Below are positions 41,291 through 48,973 of a DNA stretch of 64,000 nt, in pieces (position 1 is the stretch's first letter; the number at the start of each line of letters is the position of its first letter). Both the position numbers and the translations under genes were made by a program. The notes beneath the pieces were generated by a model. That model did not search any database. It had not been told where the DNA came from and saw only the letters and a program-made list of their open reading frames with translations. The stretch comes from Pseudomonadota bacterium (lineage in GTDB: Bacteria; Desulfobacterota; Desulfobulbia; Desulfobulbales; Desulfocapsaceae): NCBI GenBank assembly GCA_018821985.1, contig JAHJKP010000033.1, forward strand, positions 51,244-115,243. Direction: 5' to 3'.

Positions 41291-41602
41291 TCAGAGCAAT
41301 CCGTGGCGCAGGGCGGTTTGAATCAGGGCGATGCTGTTTTTCTGGCTGAATTTTTTGAGCAGGTTGGCGCGGTGGCGTTCGATGGTTCTGATGCTGAGGC
41401 CCAAGTGTTCTCCCATCATCTTACTTGTTTGTCCCTTGGCTACCATGGATAAAATCTCCTGTTCGCGCGGGGTTACCTTGACGGATGCAGCGGCCTGTGG
41501 CTTGTGACGATTGGGCCTGCAATTAGGTGTGGTGTTTTCTATAAGCTCTTTGCCAGGGTTTGGGCCTTGTCCTTGATGCGTTTGGGTTGTCTCGGTCGGC
41601 AT
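41291..41602 (-). CDS. LuxR-type DNA-binding protein without receiver domain
   Basis: A 103-residue protein whose second half is a LuxR/GerE helix-turn-helix: VTPREQEILSMVAKGQTSKM, then MMGEHLGLSIRTIERHRANL and LKKFSQKNSIALIQTAL. The N-terminal 40 residues are polar and show no receiver or sensing domain. It could be a stand-alone regulator or an orphan output domain. No partner kinase is adjacent. It is convergent with lgt; a short 6-bp stem between them is too weak to call a terminator. Confidence 0.8.
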   Translation of the reverse strand: MPTETTQTHQGQGPNPGKELIENTTPNCRPNRHKPQAAASVKVTPREQEILSMVAKGQTSKMMGEHLGLSIRTIERHRANLLKKFSQKNSIALIQTALRHGLL

Positions 41603-41628
41603 GGTTTTAGCCAGCGGGTAAGGGGATA

Positions 41629-43074
41629 TTATTTGAAATCCAGAGTTACAGGGCAGTGATCTGAGCCCAGGATGTCAGCCAGGATGTCGGCGCCAACTAT
41701 TCTTGTTTTACTGGCGGAATCAACAAAGAAATAATCAATACGCCAACCGATATTCCGCTCGCGGGCGCCCGTGCGGTAACTCCACCATGAGTATTGTCCC
41801 GGCTCCTGATTGTACTCTCTGAAGGTATCAATCCATCCCTTTGCGATATATGAGTCCATCCATTTCCGTTCTTCCGGGGTGAATCCGGCATTTTTTGTGT
41901 TGGCTGCGGGGTTGGCAAGGTCAATTTCGGTATGGGCGACATTGAAATCACCACAGATAACCACGGATTTATCACGGGCCAGGCCTTCAATAAAGTTGTG
42001 CAGTACGCAATTAAATTCCTGTTTTAACTCCAGTCGGCTCAGGTCATGGCGGGCATTGGGAAAATAACAGTTCACCAGGTAGAAATCGCCAAATTCCAGG
42101 GTCAGGACCCGCCCTTCTTCGTCAAAGCGCTGATCGCCAATACCATGATAGACCTTGTCTGCTGGTTCCCGGCTGTAGATGGCCACTCCTGAGTAGCCTT
42201 TTTTGCGGGCAGAATAAAAGTAACTTGTAAACCCGTTCATCTCCCGTATTGAGTCCGGCAATTGTTCAGGTAAGGCCTTGATCTCCTGAAGGGCGAGAAT
42301 GTCCGGGGCCAGATCGCGCACGATATCGACGAATCCGTTTTTGGCCACAGCTCGCAGTCCGTTGACATTCCAGGAAATCAGTCGTTTGATCCCAGCTTGT
42401 TTTTTTGTTTTTTCTAGTTTGAGCTTCCTTGGGGTGACCCCGATCCGGGGACAAAGGGCAGCAAGGACGCAGCTATCACAGTGGGGGCCCACCGGCCGAC
42501 AGGTTCCCTGGCCAAAGGCGACCAGCAGGGAATTAACTCGGATCCAATAGTGCTCAGGAAGTTTTTCCCGTAGGGCCATTTCGGTCTGCAAGGGGTTTGT
42601 CGTCTGCACATATCCCCAGATGTTCATGATCCGGTGGACATGGGTATCTACACAGATCGCCGCTTTACCGAATCCTTGGGCCCGTACCAGATTGGCTGTT
42701 TTCCGGCCGACTCCCGGCAGGGAGGTGAGTTGTTCGATTCCGTCGGGAACTTGAAAGGAGAATTGTTTTTCGAGGACCTCAGGCAGGGCTGCCAGATACC
42801 TGGCCTTGTTTTTGTAAAAACCCACCGGATAGATAAGTTGTTGCAGAGTCTTTTCGTCAAGAAGCGCCAAGGCCTGTTGGGTGGAAGCTCTGGCAAAGAG
42901 GCGGGCGGCTGCCTGGGCGGTTACTTCGTCTCTGGTCCGGGCCGAAAGAATGGTCGCTACCAGGACCTTGAAGGGGTCATGGGTCTGTACGGCAATCAGG
43001 TCCACTACCGGGACTTGATAATTTTGCACCTCCAGTTCCAGGAGTTGCAAGGCTTTGTCGATATTGAAGGACAT
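41629..43074 (-). CDS. Fusion of endonuclease III (Nth) and exodeoxyribonuclease III (XthA)
   Basis: Residues 1-213 are endonuclease III: helix-hairpin-helix SLPGVGRKTANLV with catalytic Lys125, VDTHVHRIMN with Asp143, and the 4Fe-4S motif with Cys192, 199, 202 and 208 (CX6CX2CX5C). A Lys-rich linker (about 214-230) leads to an XthA/APE1-type AP endonuclease (231-481): ISWNVNGLRA, LALQEIKALP with Glu264, VICGDFNVAHTEIDL and GSDHCPVTLDF. Nth removes oxidised pyrimidines and nicks; XthA cleans the 3' end and cuts AP sites. Both activities in one chain would couple two steps of base excision repair. The frame is continuous and both halves keep their key residues. Confidence 0.93.
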   Translation of the reverse strand: MSFNIDKALQLLELEVQNYQVPVVDLIAVQTHDPFKVLVATILSARTRDEVTAQAAARLFARASTQQALALLDEKTLQQLIYPVGFYKNKARYLAALPEVLEKQFSFQVPDGIEQLTSLPGVGRKTANLVRAQGFGKAAICVDTHVHRIMNIWGYVQTTNPLQTEMALREKLPEHYWIRVNSLLVAFGQGTCRPVGPHCDSCVLAALCPRIGVTPRKLKLEKTKKQAGIKRLISWNVNGLRAVAKNGFVDIVRDLAPDILALQEIKALPEQLPDSIREMNGFTSYFYSARKKGYSGVAIYSREPADKVYHGIGDQRFDEEGRVLTLEFGDFYLVNCYFPNARHDLSRLELKQEFNCVLHNFIEGLARDKSVVICGDFNVAHTEIDLANPAANTKNAGFTPEERKWMDSYIAKGWIDTFREYNQEPGQYSWWSYRTGARERNIGWRIDYFFVDSASKTRIVGADILADILGSDHCPVTLDFK

Positions 43075-43243
43075 ATATGGGTCGAGAATCGTGTCGTTAA
43101 ATGGATAAGCCGTTTTCCTGACGCAGCCATTATATTGGGTGTTTGTTTATTATATGTATACAACTACAGCGTTAGCTTCATGTCAACATGACGTCGGTGA
43201 TAGTTTTGAGGAAGCGTGAAATGCTGCTTCAACAGTCGTCGTC

Positions 43244-44389
43244 CTATAGCGCCAGCCTCAGGATCTCGGCAATGGTTTCCCTGGTGTAGAATTCACCGAT
43301 ACCCCATTGTCTGGCCAGGCCTTCAGCGTTTTCGGCGATTGCTTCGATGTCGGCGGCCGGAATCTTTACCTCGCCAAGACGCACCGGCGATTTGATCGTT
43401 ACAAACCATTGTTCCAGCGCAGCAATCCCGGCTACAGCGGAATCCAGCCCGAAGATCTCTCTGGCAAACCGCTGGAACTGGCTGGGGTTTCTGGCCACAT
43501 ACCATTTCATCCAGGCGGGCATGACAATGGACAGCCCGGCCCCGTGCGGGATGTTATAGATGGCGCTCAGGGCATGTTCGATCATGTGGTTGGGAAAGCT
43601 GTATTCACCGATTCCGGCCGGGGTCAGGCCGTTCAGGGCCAGGGTGGCGGTCCACATGAAGGTGGCCCGGGCTTGGGCGTGGCTGGGCTCGGCCATGATC
43701 AGATCCGTGGTCTCAATCACCGTCTTGATGATCCCTTCCACCAGCCGGTCCTGGAGGTGGGTGCCGGGCTTTTTGGTAAAATAGCCCTCGATCACATGGG
43801 CGATGGCGTCCACGGCGCTGTAGGCCGTGTAGTTGAGGGGCACGGAATGGGTCAGCTCCGGGTTGAGGATGGAGACCTTCGGGTAGACGTGGGGCGAGGA
43901 AATATTGTATTTCTGCTTTGTCTCCGCATTTGTGACCACCGAGTTGCCGTTCATCTCGCTGCCGGTGGCGGCCAGGGTCAGGATGGTGAAGACCGGCAGA
44001 GCCCGCTTCACCTCCTTGCCGACAAAGAAGTCCCAGACATCGCATTCGCTCAGGGCACCCACGGCGATGGCCTTGGACTCGTCCAGTACCGAACCGCCGC
44101 CCACGGCCAGGATCGCCTCGACCTTGTCCCGCCTGGCCAGAGCCACGCCTTCCCTGGTATGGGACAGGAGCGGGTTGGAGTCCACCCCGCCATACTGGCT
44201 GCAACTGATATTGCCGGCCTTGAGGCTGGCCAGGACCCGGTCCAGCAGGCCGCTTTTGACCACCGAGTTGCGTCCATAAACCAGCAGGACCCTGGTTATT
44301 CCGGCGGCGTTGAGCTCGGCACCGATCAGGGCCTCCGTGCCGGTGCCGAAGATGATCTTGGTCGGGTTGTGAAAGGTGAAATCAAACAT
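43244..44389 (-). CDS. Iron-containing alcohol dehydrogenase (YqhD/BDH type)
   Basis: A type III NAD(P)-dependent alcohol dehydrogenase, which reduces aldehydes or oxidises primary alcohols. It begins FDFTFHNPTKIIFGTGTEAL and has LAVGGGSVLDESKAIAVGAL for the nucleotide, TLAATGSEMNGNSVVTNAET, and the metal-ligand region AVDAIAHVIEGYF plus IPHGAGLSIVMPAWMKWY. Length is 381 residues. An AAGGAGAG site precedes the ATG. The gene is single, and its G+C and codon use look higher than in the genes just left of it. Confidence 0.93.
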   Translation of the reverse strand: MFDFTFHNPTKIIFGTGTEALIGAELNAAGITRVLLVYGRNSVVKSGLLDRVLASLKAGNISCSQYGGVDSNPLLSHTREGVALARRDKVEAILAVGGGSVLDESKAIAVGALSECDVWDFFVGKEVKRALPVFTILTLAATGSEMNGNSVVTNAETKQKYNISSPHVYPKVSILNPELTHSVPLNYTAYSAVDAIAHVIEGYFTKKPGTHLQDRLVEGIIKTVIETTDLIMAEPSHAQARATFMWTATLALNGLTPAGIGEYSFPNHMIEHALSAIYNIPHGAGLSIVMPAWMKWYVARNPSQFQRFAREIFGLDSAVAGIAALEQWFVTIKSPVRLGEVKIPAADIEAIAENAEGLARQWGIGEFYTRETIAEILRLAL

Positions 44390-44529
44390 GAGTCTCTCCT
44401 TGTGGCGGATGATCTGATCTTTTTGTGCTCGGGTTGATGATAGAGGACAACTGGGAATAAGGTATCATTCTTTGGTTGAGGGTGTCAATTATTCCCGGAT
44501 CCTCGATCATTATAGGGGCGGGTTCTGTC

Positions 44530-44700
44530 TCACATAAAACATGGCGCCCATCCAAGATCGTCAGAATCGCAGGTAAGTGAATAACTTTCTATTTCATCGA
44601 CTATTTCAACTTTGGAGGATTCCCACTCTTTTATCTTTTGTCTATTGAAGTCGGCAGGCATGTGCCCAACGGTTGCCACAGTTATTCTGGTTTTGGACAT
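44530..44700 (-). CDS. Small protein (56 aa), unrecognised
   Basis: A 57-codon frame from ATG 44700 with an AGGGAGTG site 5 bases ahead. The product starts MSKTRITVATVGHMPADFNR and continues QKIKEWESSKVEIVDEIESY, ending SLTCDSDDLGWAPCFM. The composition is that of a folded acidic protein and is unlike random translation. No family is recognised. The abrupt end after CDSDDLGWAPCF could mean a truncated longer protein. It stands in a 700-base gap between the dehydrogenase and ygiQ. Confidence 0.5.
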   Translation of the reverse strand: MSKTRITVATVGHMPADFNRQKIKEWESSKVEIVDEIESYSLTCDSDDLGWAPCFM

Positions 44701-45091
44701 TGTCACTCCCTAATAGGCATAACAGTATAATTAGACCTGTTTTTGCATTGCAAGACGTGCCGGTGGGAAAATAATAAAATTTATTCATCATAGGCAGGGA
44801 CAGGCTGGAATGTCAAACGATAATGTGTTCCGTATCCTGAATGATCTCCGTACATTATTGGATGGTAAATCTCGGTTTCTGTTATTGCCTTTTCCGCCTT
44901 TTTTCCCGTAACTGGTGGCCGTCGTTGTGCTTTCGTTGTTGATGATTAAAAAAAGGAACACAAGGATTGATATCGCAAGCGGCTTTTGCCCCCAGTGTTT
45001 ATTATGGAGGTTGTGAATGTCGGGAGGAGATTTTTCGTGTCGTTTTGTGGTGTTTGCTTGCGGCATGTTTCTGTATTAACGGGAGAAAGGG
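44701..45091. other. Intergenic stretch upstream of ygiQ
   Basis: No gene is supported. A 92-codon minus-strand frame (44788-45066) lacks a ribosome site and motifs. The stretch is A+T-richer than ygiQ. It should hold the promoters of ygiQ and of the 56-residue gene, but no convincing hexamer pair was seen. Confidence 0.45.
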
Positions 45092-46993
45092 TTGACGGGG
45101 AATAAATTGACAAGGCCGACCAGTTCAGTCAGGAAAATGGCGGGACCATCCGTTGCCGCCCCTGTGTCTGCACCGGGCGGCGGGAGTATCCTGCCGCTGC
45201 CCGCTTCGCGGGAGGAGTGTGCGGCGCGCGGTTGGGATCAGGTGGATGTGGTGCTGGTTTCCGGTGATGCCTATATCGATCATCCCTCCTTCGGCATCGC
45301 CCTGATAGGCAGGCTGCTGGAGAGTCATGGCTACAGGGTGGCCATCCTGGCCCAGCCCCGTTATGACCGGCTCGACGATTTCCTCCAGTTCGGCCCGCCC
45401 CGTCTTTTCTGGGGGATCAGTGGCGGCAATCTCGACTCCATTGTCGCCAATTATTCGGGCAACGGCAAGGTGCGCACCGAGGATGCCTATTCGCCGGGCG
45501 GCAATCCCTGGCGTGACGGCGAGAAGGGCAGGACCAACCGGCGCCGGCCTGATCGCGCCAGTCTTATCTATGCCAATCTGGCCCGCGCCGCCTGCAAGGG
45601 GGTGCCCATTATCCTCGGCGGGGTCGAGGCCTCGCTGCGTCGCTTTGTCCATTATGACTATCAGCAGGGGAAACTGCGTGCCTCACTGCTGACCGATGCC
45701 AAGGCTGATCTGCTCATTTACGGCATGGGTGAGCGGGCGGTGGTTGAGGCCGCTGCCCGTCTGGCCGCAGGCAAGGGGCTCGACGGGATTGCCGGCAGCT
45801 GCGAGCGTTTGACCGAGGCGGAGTTCCAGTCACGGTTTCCTGATCTTCCCGCAAATCTTTCACCGACAGGCAATGACACCTGCTCTCTTCTTCCTTCCTG
45901 GGAGGCAATACAGCAGGACAAACGGCTGTTCATGGAAGCGGAGCGGATGGTCGACATTCATGCCCGCGGCTGCCTGCCGAACCTGCTGATGCAGCGCCAG
46001 CAGAGCGCCTGGCTCATCCAGCATCCCGCCGCGGCACCGCTGACCACCGCCGAGCTGGACCAGATGTATGAGCTGCCCTACAGCCGCAAACCGCACCCGG
46101 CCACCCCGGATATCCCGGCCTACCGCATGATCTGCCATTCCCTCACCATAGTCCGCGGCTGTTCCGGCAACTGTTCGTTCTGCGCCATTACCCGTCACCA
46201 GGGGCCGATCATCAGCAGCCGCAGTCCGGCATCAATCCTGCGTGAGGTCAAGATCGTCAGTGCCATGGACAACTTTACCGGTGTCATCAGCGATCTGGGC
46301 GGCCCCACTGCCAATCTCTATCGGACCAGCTGCAAGGTCGGTTCCTGCCGCAAACACGATTGCCTCTACCCGAAGATCTGTCCCAATCTGCAGGTCGATG
46401 AAGAGACTTTCCTGAACCTGCTTCGGGATATCTCGAAGATAACAGGGGTCAACCATGTCTTTATCTCTTCCGGCCTGCGCATGGAACTGCTGCTTAAGAC
46501 CCCCCGCCTCTTGCAGGAGATTATCCGCAGCCATACCCCAGGGGCGATGAAGATCGCCCCGGAGCACACGGAAGAGGAGGTGCTGACCCTTATGCACAAA
46601 GAATCACACCAGCAGCTGATTGATTTCCTGCACCAGTGTCGCCAGGTGGCGGCAGGGATTGGCAAAAAGATTATCTTTACCCCTTACCTGATCTCCTCCC
46701 ATCCGGGCTGTACCGCCAAAGATACAGAGGCCATGACCGGAAAACTGCGGGCCCTTGATCTGCAGGTGAAGCAGTTTCAGGATTTCACCCCGACCCCTGG
46801 TACCCTGTCCACTGCCATGTACGTCACCGGCCTGCATCGGGACAGCAATAAGCCCATCCAAGTTGCCCGCAACAAGTCGGAGAGAAAAGAACAGCGCGGC
46901 CTGCTGGAAAAACAGATGCAGAGAACTGGTCAGCGGGAGAAACAGACGGCAACGACCAGAAAGGATTCTCTGCAGAGAAGAAAGAAAAAATAG
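45092..46993 (+). CDS. ygiQ: YgiQ family radical SAM protein
   Basis: The product has the YgiQ N-terminal domain (DVVLVSGDAYIDHPSFGIAL, a B12-domain-like fold; WGISGGNLDSIVANY), the radical SAM cysteines in RGCSGNCSFCAITRHQG (CX3CX2C, about residue 355-370) and the C-terminal DUF3362-like tail with QFQDFTPTPGTLSTAMYVTG. Length (633) is usual. The family is widespread, and its reaction is unknown. The start is TTG 45092 after GGGAG. G+C is higher than in surrounding genes, as in the neighbouring alcohol dehydrogenase. Confidence 0.9.
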   Translation: MTGNKLTRPTSSVRKMAGPSVAAPVSAPGGGSILPLPASREECAARGWDQVDVVLVSGDAYIDHPSFGIALIGRLLESHGYRVAILAQPRYDRLDDFLQFGPPRLFWGISGGNLDSIVANYSGNGKVRTEDAYSPGGNPWRDGEKGRTNRRRPDRASLIYANLARAACKGVPIILGGVEASLRRFVHYDYQQGKLRASLLTDAKADLLIYGMGERAVVEAAARLAAGKGLDGIAGSCERLTEAEFQSRFPDLPANLSPTGNDTCSLLPSWEAIQQDKRLFMEAERMVDIHARGCLPNLLMQRQQSAWLIQHPAAAPLTTAELDQMYELPYSRKPHPATPDIPAYRMICHSLTIVRGCSGNCSFCAITRHQGPIISSRSPASILREVKIVSAMDNFTGVISDLGGPTANLYRTSCKVGSCRKHDCLYPKICPNLQVDEETFLNLLRDISKITGVNHVFISSGLRMELLLKTPRLLQEIIRSHTPGAMKIAPEHTEEEVLTLMHKESHQQLIDFLHQCRQVAAGIGKKIIFTPYLISSHPGCTAKDTEAMTGKLRALDLQVKQFQDFTPTPGTLSTAMYVTGLHRDSNKPIQVARNKSERKEQRGLLEKQMQRTGQREKQTATTRKDSLQRRKKK

Positions 46994-47108
46994 GAATGAT
47001 TATCTTTATCTCTTTACAGGGGCATAAAAATGAACCATAATATGGAACATATCTTTAAGGTAGCGAAGTAGATAAATTAGTAAATTCCCATAGTATGGAG
47101 GGGTAATC

Positions 47109-47552
47109 ATGTGCCAGGAAGTAAATAGAGATTGCAGTTGTGGAAAGGAAAATGTCTCCTTTCATCTGCGTGATAATATCATGAGTCAGGAGGTTATTGA
47201 TCGCCTGTTCTGTCCAGCCTGTTCAGGGACGGTGGCCTTGGAAAAGGAGAGTATGGTTGAGGATAACGGGTGGGTTATTGAGTATGATATGGATCTGGCC
47301 CGGATGTATGCCATCGCCAAATTAGGTGTGGAACCGGATCAGGTGCACCCGGGCTTTGTCTTTGATGAGGGATATGTCACCTGGCGTGAGATGTATCCGG
47401 GGGAGACCAGGGATATTGGTGATGAGCGGAAGCGAATTATCTCCATGAAAGATGAAAATCCTCAGGAGTATTTGACTACCATCAATGCATGGGCCGTTGA
47501 ACGGATTGCCCGTTTGAAGGCCGAGGGCTGGCGGAAGGCGAAACGCGCGTAA
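47109..47552 (+). CDS. Hypothetical protein with cysteine pairs (147 aa)
   Basis: The start ATG 47109 follows GGAGGGG. The first half has a CSCG pair and a zinc-ribbon-like CPAC (IDRLFCPACSGTVALEKE). The second half is acidic and helical: WVIEYDMDLARMYAIAKLG, FVFDEGYVTWREMYPGETR and INAWAVERIARLKAEGWRKA. I do not recognise the family; the spacing of cysteines suggests metal binding, which is inference. It lies between ygiQ and the convergent carboxypeptidase gene. Confidence 0.6.
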   Translation: MCQEVNRDCSCGKENVSFHLRDNIMSQEVIDRLFCPACSGTVALEKESMVEDNGWVIEYDMDLARMYAIAKLGVEPDQVHPGFVFDEGYVTWREMYPGETRDIGDERKRIISMKDENPQEYLTTINAWAVERIARLKAEGWRKAKRA

Positions 47553-47569
47553 GGGCGGTTTTTTGAATC

Positions 47570-48688
47570 TTATTGTTGCTGGCTGACCATGGGGAGGCTG
47601 GCAACAACCCTACTCTTTCCTTGCTTCTCGAGGATGCCGGCGACCGTTGATGTCTGCTGTTGCGCAAAACCGTACTCGACCAGTGCCTTGAGGTCCGTCC
47701 ACATGGTTCTACTGCCCATGATCGCGACGATGATCTCGCTGGATCCTCTTTTGAATTTCCCCACATAGGTCTGTCCTGCCGCATTGGTAAAGCCGGTTTT
47801 GCCGCCTTGCGCGCCCTCTATCTGCCACAGGGCCTTGTTGTGATTGCGGAGCAGCTTTCCTTCTGCGGTATGGGCCTTGATCTGTTTCATCCTCTGCGAA
47901 AATTCTTCATCCTGCATGACGTGTCTGAAAATGGTGGCCAAGTCTCTGGCGGTGGTGCTTTGTCCTTCCGCAGTCAAACCGTTGGCGGTCTTGCAGACTG
48001 TTTTCTGGGCGCCCCAGAGTTTGGCTCGCAGGGTCATCATTCGGGCAAAGGATTTCTCTGAACCGGCAATTTTTTCGGCCAGGGCAACGCTGGCATCATT
48101 GGCCGAAGAGAGCAGAACGGCATTGATAAGGTCATCGGCCTTGTACCGCTTCTTTCTTTCAAGATAGACCTTGGAGCTTGGTTGTTCGGCGGCCTTGGAA
48201 CTGACCGGGACAGAATCGTTGGAATCAAGAGATTTTATGGCAATCATGCCGGTCAGGATTTTGATGGTGCTGGCTGGCTGGCGGGGAGTGTCGGGAGACA
48301 CTGCAAAAATGGTTTCACCATTGGCTGCATCCATGATGAAGGCGCTTTTGGCTGAGATCTTCTTTTCGAGTCTCCTGCTGCCCCGAGAGGAACACTGGGT
48401 CGTTTTGACCTCGGCGACAGAAGCTGCCTGTACGTTAAGAGCAGCTTCTGGCCTGACCGTGCCGATGTTTTTTTTATGCGGAGAGATGTCCTGGTAGTTT
48501 CCGAGGACCTGTATTTCCTGGGGGATATTTTTTTTGATGGTATTCGCTGTCCGGCTCGAATTCACCGATCGTTTGGCCTGGTCCTGCAGCACAGGAACGG
48601 CCATCGCCGGCGTGACCGATATCCCGATACAAAAAAAGCAGAGCAACAGACTGGCCAACAGTAAAGAGGGAATAGGTAATTTTATCAT
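47570..48688 (-). CDS. D-alanyl-D-alanine carboxypeptidase (peptidase S11, PBP5/6 type)
   Basis: A serine D,D-carboxypeptidase that trims the terminal D-Ala of peptidoglycan stem peptides. After a signal peptide (LLLASLLLCFFCIGISVTPA) come about 80 unstructured residues, then SxxK in QPASTIKILTGMIA, SxN in LLSSANDASVALAE, and KTG in GGKTGFTNAAGQTYVG. The frame is open to ATG 48724; ATG 48688 puts the signal peptide in a usual position. It faces the 147-aa gene (convergent) and diverges from the acyl-CoA ligase. Confidence 0.9.
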   Translation of the reverse strand: MIKLPIPSLLLASLLLCFFCIGISVTPAMAVPVLQDQAKRSVNSSRTANTIKKNIPQEIQVLGNYQDISPHKKNIGTVRPEAALNVQAASVAEVKTTQCSSRGSRRLEKKISAKSAFIMDAANGETIFAVSPDTPRQPASTIKILTGMIAIKSLDSNDSVPVSSKAAEQPSSKVYLERKKRYKADDLINAVLLSSANDASVALAEKIAGSEKSFARMMTLRAKLWGAQKTVCKTANGLTAEGQSTTARDLATIFRHVMQDEEFSQRMKQIKAHTAEGKLLRNHNKALWQIEGAQGGKTGFTNAAGQTYVGKFKRGSSEIIVAIMGSRTMWTDLKALVEYGFAQQQTSTVAGILEKQGKSRVVASLPMVSQQQ

Positions 48689-48844
48689 ATTGGCAATTAT
48701 GTTCAGATGGACAGAAAATGGCATAAGAAATTATAAACCTTGATTATTTTTATATAGCACGCTGTCACTTGTCAAGAAATTAAAGCATTTCTTAACAAGA
48801 AACAAAAAATAAGTAATTCAGATTGGTTCACTGTTTCTTCTTAA

Positions 48845-48873
48845 TTGACCGAAAAATTTGTTTTAAGTAAGAT
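48845..48873 (+). promoter_or_regulatory. Sigma-70-type promoter of the acyl-CoA ligase-fadL unit
   Basis: TTGACC (48845-48850) and TAAGAT (48868-48873) with 17-base spacing, identical in both boxes to the hpt promoter. Predicted transcript start is near 48880, giving a leader of about 94 bases. Confidence 0.5.
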
Positions 48874-48893
48874 CGGATACCATTATACTTCGG

Positions 48894-48942
48894 TAACTGG
48901 CAATCCAGATCTCTTCCCACTATCCCCATGATTGCCAGGTTA
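48894..48942 (+). promoter_or_regulatory. Stem-loop in the leader of the acyl-CoA ligase gene
   Basis: TAACTGGCAATC (48894-48905) pairs with GATTGCCAGGTTA (48930-48942) with one bulged base. It lies between the predicted transcript start and the GTG at 48974. No known riboswitch pattern is recognised. Confidence 0.4.
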
Positions 48943-48973
48943 ATAACTAACACAATATGAAAAGGGGCGTTTC

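Noticed and set aside
41271..41292. Short stem between lgt and the LuxR-type gene
   Set aside because: Six base pairs without a T-run; too weak to call a terminator.
43307..44437. Long plus-strand frame opposite the iron alcohol dehydrogenase
   Set aside because: It is the antisense shadow of a G+C-rich gene with full family motifs on the minus strand.
44788..45066. 92-codon minus-strand frame upstream of ygiQ
   Set aside because: Low-complexity, charged composition, no ribosome site and no recognised domain.
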